64,000 nucleotides of DNA, taken from NCBI GenBank assembly GCA_024516035.1, contig CM044965.1:25554493-25618492 (forward strand), given 5' to 3'. Of this stretch, positions 54,401 to 59,628 are shown one piece after another. The position numbers and the translations under genes were made by a program. This DNA comes from Bactericera cockerelli (taxonomy: Eukaryota > Arthropoda > Insecta > Hemiptera > Triozidae). Numbering within the stretch: the first letter of the stretch is position 1; each line of letters starts with the position of its first letter. The notes below the pieces were generated by a model. That model saw only the letters and a program-made list of their open reading frames with translations. It was not told the DNA's origin and did not search any database.

Positions 54401-54927
54401 CTAATAAAAAGGCTGAAAACACTTGTCTTAAAAAAAAAATGAAACAATATATCAACCTCAGAAGCTTGATCAATAAGGCTCTGGACTTGTAACCTGGGGT
54501 CAGTGGTTCAAGTCTTCAGTTTGGTATAAATTTAGAAGCATGAGTTTGAGTAGTCGTGAGTTGTGACATCACAAAAGAGACTAATAATTTAACACAAATA
54601 TGTGAACTTTTTTTAACACCATGAAACCATAGTATATGAACATGCATATTGTTTTCATAAAAGCTTCATCACAATAAACTTGATCTAATCTTAAGGCTGC
54701 AAACTGCCAACCTCAATTAAATAAGTGTACCGCCTTTTTTTTTCCCGCTGTACTGTTACCTGAAAGGCTTCTCCTTCTGCAATCAATGTAACATCCAGAA
54801 GCAGATTTTTAGATCTCAACCCTGAGAGTCCTGATAGTAAAATACTTGTGTGCAGTGGAGACTCAAAACTCGTACATTGAAGAGGCCTCCCAGGTCCTAG
54901 GTTCCAATCGGCAGCTACCACTGCCAT
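38319..54927 (-). CDS. BTB-BACK-Kelch (KLHL-type) protein, 11 exons, complete
   Basis: Exons (plus coordinates, transcription order): 54760-54927, 53219-53273, 52583-52773, 48239-48483, 46444-46811, 43832-44028, 42670-42775, 41403-41610, 40157-40311, 39527-39670, 38319-38455. All introns are GT-AG and phases agree; the sum is 1974 nt, 657 codons plus TGA. BTB lies at about 38-140, BACK about 145-335, and six Kelch blades about 345-657 (GG at VGGF, VGGC, IGGA, SGGI, CGGW, IGGF). Family knowledge: KLHL proteins are Cullin-3 ubiquitin-ligase adaptors, with the propeller binding substrate. The C-terminus CVTLYIPRC closes the propeller. The exact KLHL subtype is not claimed. Oddities: a 39-bp coding repeat expands BACK, exon 8 is partly duplicated, and arrays copy the ends of exons 6 and 11. 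Start chosen at the first ATG before the BTB; 5' UTR exons are not identified. Confidence 0.93.
38456..38904. other. Kelch intron 10, part
   Basis: Contains two tatacagggtg strings (38588, 38643); the second starts a stretch tctcatcataaacgatacat, ctcgagaactaatgacgat like ends of other arthropod DNA elements. No open frame. Confidence 0.35.
38905..39245 (-). repeat. SINE-G copy with 3' module, in Kelch intron 10
   Basis: Module with gttcaacctcatggttcagg, tail gattctatttgatttaacgt, centre cacccagcctgggtagggcc, head (reversed) gttacgccatggaggctggc. Confidence 0.75.
39355..39490 (-). repeat. SINE-E copy, in Kelch intron 10
   Basis: gtgttaatcactttcgcgat to caagctactgaggtcggtta; it ends only about 40 bp before the exon 10 donor. 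Confidence 0.75.
39527..39670 (-). CDS. Kelch gene exon 10
   Basis: MYSVDEEAWTTITRVPTPR, IYFIGGFLGDAMYD; donor agtg/gtaagt. Confidence 0.92.
39935..40145 (-). repeat. SINE-G copy, in Kelch intron 9
   Basis: tcaggacgggggttttaacc to gtcacgccacggaggttggc, 12 bp from the exon 9 donor. Confidence 0.75.
40157..40311 (-). CDS. Kelch gene exon 9
   Basis: YDLASDRWERKSAMPTPRAD, then IYACGGWYEDADTMN; phase 2 in, phase 1 out; donor atag/gtgagt. Confidence 0.92.
40388..40804 (+). repeat. 15-bp tandem array 1 (RFX X-box-like)
   Basis: Unit GCTATGGTTACTGTT with variants (ACCATGGTTACTGTT), about 27 copies, in Kelch intron 8. Open frames through it are repeat artefacts. Many units read GTTGCYATGGTTAC, one base from the X-box consensus GTTGCCATGGTAAC. 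Confidence 0.85.
40811..40969 (-). pseudogene. Truncated duplicate of Kelch exon 8
   Basis: 159 bp aligned without gaps to 41403-41561 with three differences by eye (98 %). It keeps the splice donor but lacks the first 49 bases and the acceptor; instead it abuts the 15-bp repeat. One difference changes Ser to Gly, two are silent. It is flanked on both sides by the 15-bp arrays, so exon and array were copied together. Confidence 0.88.
40971..41402 (+). repeat. 15-bp tandem array 2
   Basis: Same unit as array 1, about 28 copies, reaching the exon 8 donor at 41402. Its left edge, 40971-40990, is a perfect palindrome centred on CCATGG. A 60-bp block (cagttcctatggttactgcc) is itself duplicated at 41180-41270. 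Confidence 0.85.
41403..41610 (-). CDS. Kelch gene exon 8, intact copy
   Basis: Encodes GRLIAIGGASELVWTDEEDC through SGGIWADQVCASLWR; acceptor gttgtag/acg, donor ggag/gtaggt. This copy, not 40811-40969, has an acceptor and gives the correct phase on both sides. Confidence 0.93.
41745..41980 (-). mobile_element. LINE-type 3' end, internally duplicated
   Basis: aacaattggatcaagcttta occurs twice (41767, 41857), then caaagcctgagcaagggtgg, hairpin AATGCC-ttc-GGCATT at 41951-41965. Confidence 0.6.
41966..42250 (+). repeat. Family J copy split by a 161-bp insertion
   Basis: agggcgacgtcatcgtgaaa to tctttacaaggag, then resumes ggaggctaataattgacaag at 42214. Confidence 0.6.
42053..42213 (+). mobile_element. 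161-bp insertion with TATA box and splice donor
   Basis: Inserted in family J with GGAG on both sides (42049-42052, 42214-42217). Begins tgttggtagagc and contains tgtataaaagatgaaag and, about 30 bp on, cacttcaacacgtcagatag then gaaggtaagt. It could be a short LTR-like or promoter-carrying insertion; the ends do not form TG...CA. Confidence 0.45.
42410..42590 (+). repeat. SINE-C copy, head start lost
   Basis: ctggtaatccagaggtcgcg, ttcgaaacatagccgggaca, ttactgctggaataatagc. Confidence 0.7.
42670..42775 (-). CDS. Kelch gene exon 7
   Basis: 35 codons: FGFIYNPMSNKWTTM then ERCRFSLNVLG, a typical Y-N....W kelch strand. Donor g/gtaagt. Confidence 0.92.
43035..43255 (-). repeat. SINE-G copy, in Kelch intron 6
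   Basis: gattttaacgtcctgatttg to gcagtagtcacggaggctgg; the start of the head is shortened. Confidence 0.7.
43335..43462 (-). mobile_element. Copy of the 36977 MITE, ends eroded
   Basis: agacgtttttgtaatacctc, gcgctaagtcacggattgcg and agggaaaaccaacactta correspond to the inner part of 36977-37109; the end reads ggtaatttcgccct. Confidence 0.6.
43625..43784. mobile_element. TTAA-flanked MITE, in Kelch intron 6
   Basis: 160 bp between TTAA at 43621-43624 and 43785-43788. Ends CACTTGGACGACCGG and (inverted) CACATAGACGACCGG. It carries palindromes such as accaccggtggt. It is 44 bp from the exon 6 donor. Confidence 0.75.
43832..44028 (-). CDS. Kelch gene exon 6, first blades
   Basis: Encodes KVGGFSLAG, VGKWKHLTSIP, LYVVGGCFNQALQ. 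Its acceptor cttccgcag and first ~28 coding bases are the source of the array at 44142-46045. The donor is gtgattg, weaker than the others. Confidence 0.92.
44256..44560 (+). mobile_element. LINE-type 3' end in the array, copy 1
   Basis: tctgtagcccgggtttggac, hairpin ctccttataaggag, caaataaaggctatttacat and a (ttaca)n tail. Flanked by array units; the 5' part has a (ga)n run. Confidence 0.6.
45307..45605 (+). mobile_element. LINE-type 3' end in the array, copy 2
   Basis: Nearly identical to 44256-44560 and joined to the array at the same point (gaagcataaaatttaatag), so it was copied by array duplication rather than by a second insertion. Confidence 0.6.
46444..46811 (-). CDS. Kelch gene exon 5, BACK with coding repeat
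   Basis: 368 nt. Normal BACK helices RLLRLINFSYIAPSLASQLL are followed by eight (N/D)EFL motifs (period NEFLKH NEFLEQS), then PLCAKLLYDHL. All copies stay in frame and free of stops, so the repeat is translated if the gene is. Confidence 0.9.
46548..46700 (-). repeat. 39-bp in-frame coding minisatellite in exon 5
   Basis: Plus unit aactcattactttgctcga, gaaactcattatgcttcagg; about four units with a 13-residue period. Copies 2 and 3 are almost identical at the DNA level, pointing to recent expansion. Confidence 0.88.
46862..47100 (+). repeat. SINE-B copy, head with deletion
   Basis: taccgtggtagagtgagtta, cattccccagcggagc (the middle of the head is missing), ctcatacctcgtgaggaaaa, gctgcgctacccacaaaaat. 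Confidence 0.7.
47101..47499. other. Kelch intron 4 stretch
   Basis: A SINE-C-like minus fragment is at about 47175-47280 (ttctagcagtaagctcaa, ccaaatgggggaaatt). A 27-base A run is at 47400-47426. Confidence 0.4.
47500..47715 (-). repeat. SINE-G copy, in Kelch intron 4
   Basis: gggtttaacgtcctgatctg to actacgggcaggagtctcaa; the start of the head is lost. Confidence 0.7.
48005..48205 (-). mobile_element. LINE-type 3' end with hairpin, in Kelch intron 4
   Basis: aattctttattagatacaaa, atatgtcctaactaaaggg, ATTGCC-tat-GGCAAT at 48172-48186, ctcttccaccc; partner of 6414-6600. It ends about 35 bp from the exon 4 donor. Confidence 0.6.
48239..48483 (-). CDS. Kelch gene exon 4, BACK domain
   Basis: Starts AQLDIENCADILTMAETYSL (the BACK opening, N-C..I...AE.YSL), ends WLSLQT; donor ctga/gtgagt, phase 2. 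Confidence 0.92.
48500..48650 (-). mobile_element. LINE-type 3' end, left half, split by BEL element
   Basis: aaattctttattagatatta onward. It continues at 51520-51620 (tcctaactaaagggcggggt) on the other side of the BEL/Pao insertion; ACAAT at both junctions. Confidence 0.6.
48651..48906 (-). repeat. 3' LTR of the deleted BEL element
   Basis: 256 bp; gaaaggtcctaggttggtgt to gtgaactccgttcacgaca. It is nearly identical to the right LTR, which has an extra gaacat. Confidence 0.85.
49130..50320 (-). pseudogene. BEL/Pao gag fused to integrase C-terminal part
   Basis: From 50320 a gag start (MAVPMSIKRSYKQAIIQF) runs to an in-frame TAG at 50030-50032, continues in the same frame through a 21-bp coding repeat (SPTSDRP), then a gag block (LPKINLKTFSGYN, FLSGKSAKLL). 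From about residue 210 on, it resembles the end of BEL integrase (MFWSKWRSQYINYLRER, GDVVLIRQ), then a frame change near 49262 and EGRDKRIRYVDVRNS. The parts between are deleted. So it is a gag-integrase deletion product with one stop and one frameshift; no functional protein is expected. Confidence 0.75.
49790..49995 (-). repeat. 21-bp coding minisatellite in the gag remnant
   Basis: About ten units of ggcgaaggacgatcagaggt (plus reading), seven residues each, proline/serine/aspartate-rich. The four central units are identical. Confidence 0.8.
50374..51519 (-). repeat. 5' LTR of the deleted BEL element, interrupted
   Basis: LTR parts 50374-50550 and 51434-51519; 883 bp of LINE sequence lie between gatcgaatgaac and tttgggcactcgatgc. 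Confidence 0.85.
50551..51433 (+). mobile_element. 5'-truncated non-LTR retrotransposon (LINE)
   Basis: Begins inside a frame that reads to 51080: ALVQSLLQYCITAWGGAYEN, QLRRTQNILLRTILKK and a basic C-terminal part, typical of the thumb and C-terminal region of Jockey/CR1-type reverse transcriptases. The catalytic part and endonuclease are missing. The 3' UTR has a hairpin (AAGTGGCC / GGCCACTT at 51244-51280) and a 40-base A tail. It is dead on arrival, inserted in the BEL LTR. Confidence 0.8.
51525..51660 (-). mobile_element. LINE-type 3' end, right half
   Basis: Continuation of 48500-48650 after the BEL insertion: acttccttaataatttctaa, atatatcctaactaaaggg; the hairpin is lost. Confidence 0.5.
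51667..51785 (-). rRNA. 5S rRNA-like gene, probably a diverged copy
   Basis: 119 bp matching 5S rRNA over its whole length: gttgaatacaccagttctcg, tccgatcactgaag, aagcaacgtcgagcg (box A region), agtacttgtatgggtgaccg (box C with one change) and ttgggaacacc. Ends gccatcgtt and aacgttggc pair as helix I with one mismatch. TCTTTT follows, a Pol III stop. No head-to-tail 5S array is seen, and changes such as gaagataagc for gaagttaagc suggest a pseudogene or variant copy. It sits in Kelch intron 3, on the gene's own strand. Confidence 0.7.
51786..52340. other. Kelch intron 3 stretch
   Basis: Nothing recognised; small plus frames at 52042-52509 have no motif. Confidence 0.3.
52341..52558. mobile_element. 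TTAA-flanked MITE, in Kelch intron 3
   Basis: 218 bp between TTAA at 52337-52340 and 52559-52562; ends CACGTATGAGACGG are perfect inverted repeats. It contains ccaccggtgggca, a motif like the palindrome in 43625-43784. Confidence 0.85.
52583..52773 (-). CDS. Kelch gene exon 3, BTB end
   Basis: Encodes the end of BTB (GMKLVLEYAYSARLEL, LLTASHVQIEPLVEAC). The donor ctacag/gtatct is 20 bp from the TTAA duplication of the MITE at 52341-52558. Confidence 0.92.
53219..53273 (-). CDS. Kelch gene exon 2
   Basis: 55 nt encoding AHKVVLASISDYFRAMFT, the core BTB helix with the HK(V/A)VLA..S.YF.AMF signature. Too short for ORF calling but with perfect splice sites (tttccag/gcc, acag/gtgagc). Confidence 0.92.
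53627..53871. mobile_element. Fold-back MITE, in Kelch intron 1
   Basis: Ends gggccatattatgaaacat and (inverted) aggcctaaattatgaaacag; inner symmetry includes gatcttaac / aagatt. 245 bp, non-coding. Confidence 0.5.
54285..54430 (+). repeat. Family K repeat, copy 2
   Basis: ggataccttccggtgcattc, ccagcacctaaatgggaagt, catactatgggatgggcaag, A run. Confidence 0.55.
54455..54610 (+). repeat. SINE-E copy, older
   Basis: caacctcagaagcttgatca, cttgtaacctggggtcagtg, gcatgagtttgagtagtcgt; more diverged than other copies. Confidence 0.6.
54760..54927 (-). CDS. Kelch gene exon 1, start and BTB beginning
   Basis: 56 codons, ending in LLLDVTLIAEGEAFQ and donor gtaaca. The N-terminal 35 residues are non-conserved in type. 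The 15 bases upstream of ATG contain no in-frame stop, so an earlier start is possible but nothing supports one. Confidence 0.88.
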
Positions 54928-55019
54928 GATGACTTGATCAATATTTTACCTGTCAACAATCTGTAAAAATATTATAATAGTAATTATTATTTGGTAATTA
55001 TAATGGTAAAAATTAATAT

Positions 55020-55400
55020 ATTGTCACCATGGCTAAATTGGTAGTGCACAAGGCTTGCAACCAGGGTGACCTAGGTTCAATCCCCAGCAGGACTGGATTT
55101 TTTCTACTTTGTAGTTAGATGACAGCATAAGTTACTCAATTACTGACAAATTTTGATAGACATTTATCTAAATATTACAAAAAATAAACTGAACTCTGAT
55201 TCAAATCCTGGTTTTAAGTGTGAAAGATAATTTAGTAGGTAGCACAGATTCTAACACTGGTAGCTGCTCACATCAGAGTGGGAACTTTTTCCCTCTCAAT
55301 AAGAATGGACCCCATAACATTTGAAGTACCGACAGAGTAACAAAAATTGTGACTGCTAGAATTGAAACTCAGGTTGCTGTGCATGCACTGCACCAAATGG
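55020..55400. repeat. Two old SINE-B-like fragments
   Basis: Plus head 55022-55110 (tgtcaccatggctaaattgg, gttcaatccccagcag) and minus fragment 55250-55400 (agctgctcacatcagag, attgaaactcaggttgctg). Confidence 0.5.
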
Positions 55401-55439
55401 TTATATAGATAAATGGTTATATAGGTTATATAGATAAAA

Positions 55440-55730
55440 GAAGTCACCGTGGCAGAGTGAGTTAGCACGCTAGGCATTGCACACATGGTGACCTGGGTTC
55501 GATCGCCAGTGGGGCAGGATTTTATCTGCCCTGTTCTTGGGTTTTCGGGGTCCACTCATACCTCGTGAGGAAAAATGAGTAGTTACTTGTATGAGTAACG
55601 ACCAGTGGCGGCATTACCAGAGTAAAAAGAAATTGATGTAATAGAATAATTCGAAAAGTACAGGAGGCTCTTAGTAATGCTGCGCTACCCACAAAAATTG
55701 TGAAGAGGCCTTGTGCTTCACCAAAAAAAA
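55440..55730 (+). repeat. SINE-B copy, full length, young
   Basis: gtcaccgtggcagagtgagt, gggttcgatcgccagtgggg, actcatacctcgtgaggaaa, gctgcgctacccacaaaaat, then an A run. Confidence 0.8.
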
Positions 55731-56573
55731 AAAAAAAAAAACCATACATATAGGTAGATAACTGGCATAAAATATGATATTCTACTATAGTTTGTGTTGG
55801 TGATAACAAAATAACTTACCCAACTTAAAATCCCATCTTCTCTTGTTCTATATTTGTTGGAGTACCAGTGTAATTAATGTCCAGAGGGGTTAATTGATTT
55901 TCAATTTATTCTGGTAGGTGCTTAGGTTAAAAGTAGTTTAATTGGTCACAGTAGATTTTAGGTCAGTAAAATTTTAACTTGTAGAACTGATGGAATCTTG
56001 ATAAGGTAAATATAATCAATACCGATGTCGGTACCTATTGATCATTAACGTGAAGAAAAGAACACAATCTCAATTATTAATTCCTTAATTCTTTCCCTGA
56101 AATTTATTTAATTTTATTAATTACTGTTATAAAAAAGAATCTAATCTTATCAATATGCAGTTGCATTCTGCTTAATCAAAATATGCTAAATAACAAAATA
56201 ATTTTGCATATTTGTAACAGTGTTGCCAGATGTAAGCAGGTGCTCCACAGATAGCTATAAAACTATTCGAGAACAGATTTCTTTGGACGAGTCTGAATCA
56301 CCAGTGGCGGAGTTGATCGCCTTTACGCGGGAGCTCGTGGTTCCAGCTTAACGGTTCGAAATACGCGTTGAAACAAACTCTAATATAAAATATTATGTGT
56401 CTTATGTAAAAAGAGAGTTGTAGATGGTTGACTCAATCCTCGTCTGTGAGTTTATGTCGTAATGACGTGATCCATACTTTATTTGCAATCCCATTACCAT
56501 CCAAAAGAAATGTTCATATACTTACTGAGAGAGGCCACCTGTGGCATTTATGTACATATGAAATTTACAATCT
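55731..56573. other. Probable 5' flank of the Kelch gene
   Basis: No repeat recognised at 55800-56560. On the minus strand ttaagttgggtaagtta near 55820 would be a good splice donor for a non-coding first exon; this is inference only. Confidence 0.3.
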
Positions 56574-57043
56574 TCTTAATATATAAATGTCAAAGTCACT
56601 CACTGACCACTGACTGATCATCGCTCTACAGCCCAAACCGTAAGTCCTAGGAAGCTGAAATTTGGTAGGTAGCTTTGTCTTATAGTCTAGATGTGCAATA
56701 AGACGGGATTTTTCGAAATTCCCACTACAACACCTGCCATTGGCGAAAAAAGATTTTTTGCTTTCACGGCCATGCCTCGGCCCGCAAAGCGGGCGACAGC
56801 CTGCTTGTCTTAATATATAAATGTAAAAGTCACTGACTAACTGACTGACTGATCATCGCTCTACAGCCCAAACCGTAATACCAAGCGAGCTGAAATTTGG
56901 TAGGTATCTTTGTCTTACAGTCTAGATGTGTAATAAGACCGGATTTTTCGAAATTCTCACTACAACCCCTGCCATTGGCGAAAAAGGATTTTTTGCTTTG
57001 CGGGCCATGCCTCGGCCCACAAAGCGGACGACAGCCCGCTAGT
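56574..57043 (+). mobile_element. Two head-to-tail Helitron-like elements
   Basis: Units 56574-56808 and 56808-57043 each start tcttaatatataaatgt and contain gctctacagcccaaaccgta, gctgaaatttggtaggta and cattggcgaaaaa. The 3' end of unit 1 has the hairpin CCCGC-aaa-GCGGG and gcttgt; that of unit 2 has a mutated hairpin and ends gacagcccgctagt followed by A, as Helitron CTAGT ends do. Non-autonomous, about 235 bp each. Confidence 0.7.
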
Positions 57044-57124
57044 ATAATAATATAAGTGTCTCTTCGGGTCACACAAGGATTTTCCATCAATCAAAGAGAT
57101 CCTTGAAGTATTTGGTTTTAATAC

Positions 57125-57310
57125 GTCCCAGTAGCTCAGTGGTCTAGTTGTCAGTCTGCTGGTAATCCAGAGGTCGCGAATTTGAAACCCATCAGCCGGG
57201 ACAAGTTATTATCCATCCTCCCATTTGGGATTTGACCATCTTGGGCTTAGGTACTGTTGGAATATTGGGACTTATTAGTCCTTCGTAAGCTGTATAATCA
57301 AGGTGATATT
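57125..57310 (+). repeat. SINE-C copy
   Basis: gtcccagtagctcagtggtc, ctggtaatccagaggtcgcg, catttgggatttgaccatct. Confidence 0.7.
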
Positions 57311-57484
57311 ATATTAAATCTATTAAAAACCAATTCTGATAGTGGAATAACACCGTCCTTTAATTATTATTTATACTATTCTGATTGAAATGTTTCATTT
57401 GTAATAGTGTGATCATAAAAAAATAAAATTTGACTTTAATTCTTGACGTATACACTCGTAGGTACGTACCTACTAGTACTCTAG
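57311..57484. other. Short unclassified spacer
   Basis: Nothing recognised. Confidence 0.25.
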
Positions 57485-57680
57485 GTGCACTGGTAGTCAA
57501 GTGGTTAACGCGCTTAGTCTGGTAATCTAGGTAGCGTAGGGATCCGTTGGTTCGAATCCCACCCAGTGCATGAATTTTCTCCCATTAATTTGAGTTTGTG
57601 ACCACATAATAATAAGATTCTGAGGGTTAGGTGGTAGAAAACGCTTTGAGCATTAACCTCACCTGGTGGTTACCTTCCAC
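57485..57680 (+). repeat. SINE-D copy, full length
   Basis: gcactggtagtcaagtggtt, gttggttcgaatcccaccca, gattctgagggttaggtggt, cacctggtggttaccttcca. Best complete copy of the family. Confidence 0.8.
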
Positions 57681-57712
57681 TAAAAAGTGTTACCTATTAT
57701 TCGACTCTCCCG

Positions 57713-57870
57713 GTAGCTCAGTGGTAAAGGCGGCAGAGGTCGCGGGTTCGAAACCCAGCCGGGACATGACAAGTTATCCTCCCATTTGGGATTTTTACCA
57801 CATAATAATTTGTCTTGGGCTTACTGCTGGAATAATGGGACTTCATAGTCCTTCATAGATGGTAGCGCTC
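57713..57870 (+). repeat. SINE-C copy lacking the anticodon arm
   Basis: tcccggtagctcagtggtaa joins directly cagaggtcgcgggttcgaaa; the rest of the body is intact. Confidence 0.75.
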
Positions 57871-58984
57871 ACAGATCCTCCAGAAGTAAAAAACAACAAT
57901 AATTTTTTTATAAATTGTACAAAAGTACTCTTCAATAAATAATATTATAATACATTATTATGTATATAAAATGAGTAATAAAATAAAATATTTATGGCAA
58001 CAAAATAGGGGGGCAAGAGATAAAAATAATAATAAACTTTTTAAAAAACTTATAATTCTTTACATAATATTAATGGGCCTCAACCCATAAGTCTTGAAAT
58101 CTTCATCTACGAAATCATTCACATTAAAAAAATCAAATTTGACGGCGTCTGAATAGACTACAATAAACCACGGGCACTGCTACAGTGAATGAATTTGCCA
58201 TAGGCAAATGCATTAGTTTAATAATTATCAATGTTAATAATTTAACAAAACATAATATTTTTTTATTTATGTGTTATTGCCTCTCATCGCTAAGAATGAA
58301 TAATATTCATTACATCCATATTTTTCTGTTTTATTATGGAGTTATTGTTTGAGATCCTAAAATGAAAATTACATGAAAAATAGTTAATGATTTCGAATAT
58401 TAATTTTACATCAAGTAGTTTTGTAAACGTAAAAGAGAAAAACAATATAAATATACTTCATTTACTTCGGGTTTACTTGTATATGGCACTTTTATGATAA
58501 ACAGTTTTTAAACTCTGACAATCCAATGGTACTATACAAAATATATTTAGATAAAATAAATGCAAAATAAATTTCGAAGAAAGTTTAAAGAAGAATAAAT
58601 ACGATGTGAAGATCAACCTCCTTTTTGAAGCAGAGGATTTCTCTGTGTATCTAAAGTGAAATAGCGGCAGGTGTGATGGGCACAGTGCCTCGTTCGTCAG
58701 ACTTGGAGGGAATAATATTTAATATTTTGTATATAAAAAAAATATGTCAAGAATAATTGGGTGTTATCATGAATAGAAATAGTTTACGACAGAATTAATT
58801 GAAGGGCTACTACAGACCAGAAAAATAATAATTTTTCATATACAATACGGATATTTTGTTTGAACTGATGTCAAAAAGGAACTCTTTAGTCTGCAGTATA
58901 AATAAATTAATTGTTATTGTACTACAAAAAGTAAATTTAATGTTGGCAGTAAAAATAAAGTAAGTATAAGTTAAAGGAATCATA
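57871..58984. other. Gene-free AT-rich stretch
   Basis: No gene or repeat recognised in 1.1 kb; gtttgagatcctaaaatgaa and neighbours show no partner in the window. Confidence 0.35.
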
Positions 58985-59120
58985 TTTGTGCTGATCACAA
59001 TCGTGATATCACAACTACTCAAAATTTCTTTACTATTTTTTTGCTTAACTTGGGACTTGAACCACCAACCACCAGATCACAAGTCCGCCGCCTTATCGAT
59101 TAAGCTACTGAGGTCGGTAG
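58985..59120 (-). repeat. SINE-E copy, full length
   Basis: gctgatcacaatcgtgatat to gattaagctactgaggtcgg. Confidence 0.75.
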
Positions 59121-59262
59121 AGTATTTATGAAAATAAAGTATTTATAACTGTAAAAATAAATTGTAAGGCTGTCGGTTGCTCGCTTTGAAGTAGGTTTTC
59201 AGTAGCTGCTGATTCATGCCTATGAAATAAGTAGTCATATTTGTGTTAATTACAATCATGAT

Positions 59263-59525
59263 TGTACGGTAGCTTTGGAGGGCACTGGACTGTAAGGGAT
59301 GCCCACGGGAAAGCTTAATTTTCCTTTGATAGCGGGCGAGATTATTATAGCACAGAGAGAGAGAGAGAGAGAAAAGAATCGACTATCTACTCACTGGGTT
59401 TGGAGAATACTGCCTCGAGTGCCTCGAGCTCGAGGGCCTCACAGGTTGAGAGATTGTTGGTGCAGTTTCGGGCGATGAACGTGAAGCTCCAAGCTACCTA
59501 CCGGGTGTCCCTACTCTACGCAACA
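59263..59525 (-). repeat. 3' LTR of the right-hand BEL/Pao element
   Basis: On the minus strand it starts TGTTGCGTAGAG and ends GCTACCGTACA (263 bp, TG...CA). It has tgtgctataataatc, TATA-like, and a (ct)n run. A purine-rich tract agggtgggcgg lies just upstream at about 59530-59545, as expected for plus-strand priming. It differs in sequence from the LTRs at 48651. Confidence 0.7.
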
Positions 59526-59628
59526 TAACCGCCCACCCTAAAATCTCCGATTTTGAGGCAAAGCGGTCGGAACGCGGGTACTTTAGCGCGAAAACCCGGC
59601 CACGCGGAGCCCGTTACTGAAAAAACAA

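Noticed and set aside
1022..57870. tRNA genes at box A/box B pairs (for example 12173, 23813, 55441, 57713)
   Set aside because: Each is followed by a family-specific body and tail and occurs many times; several have broken anticodon arms. They are SINE heads.
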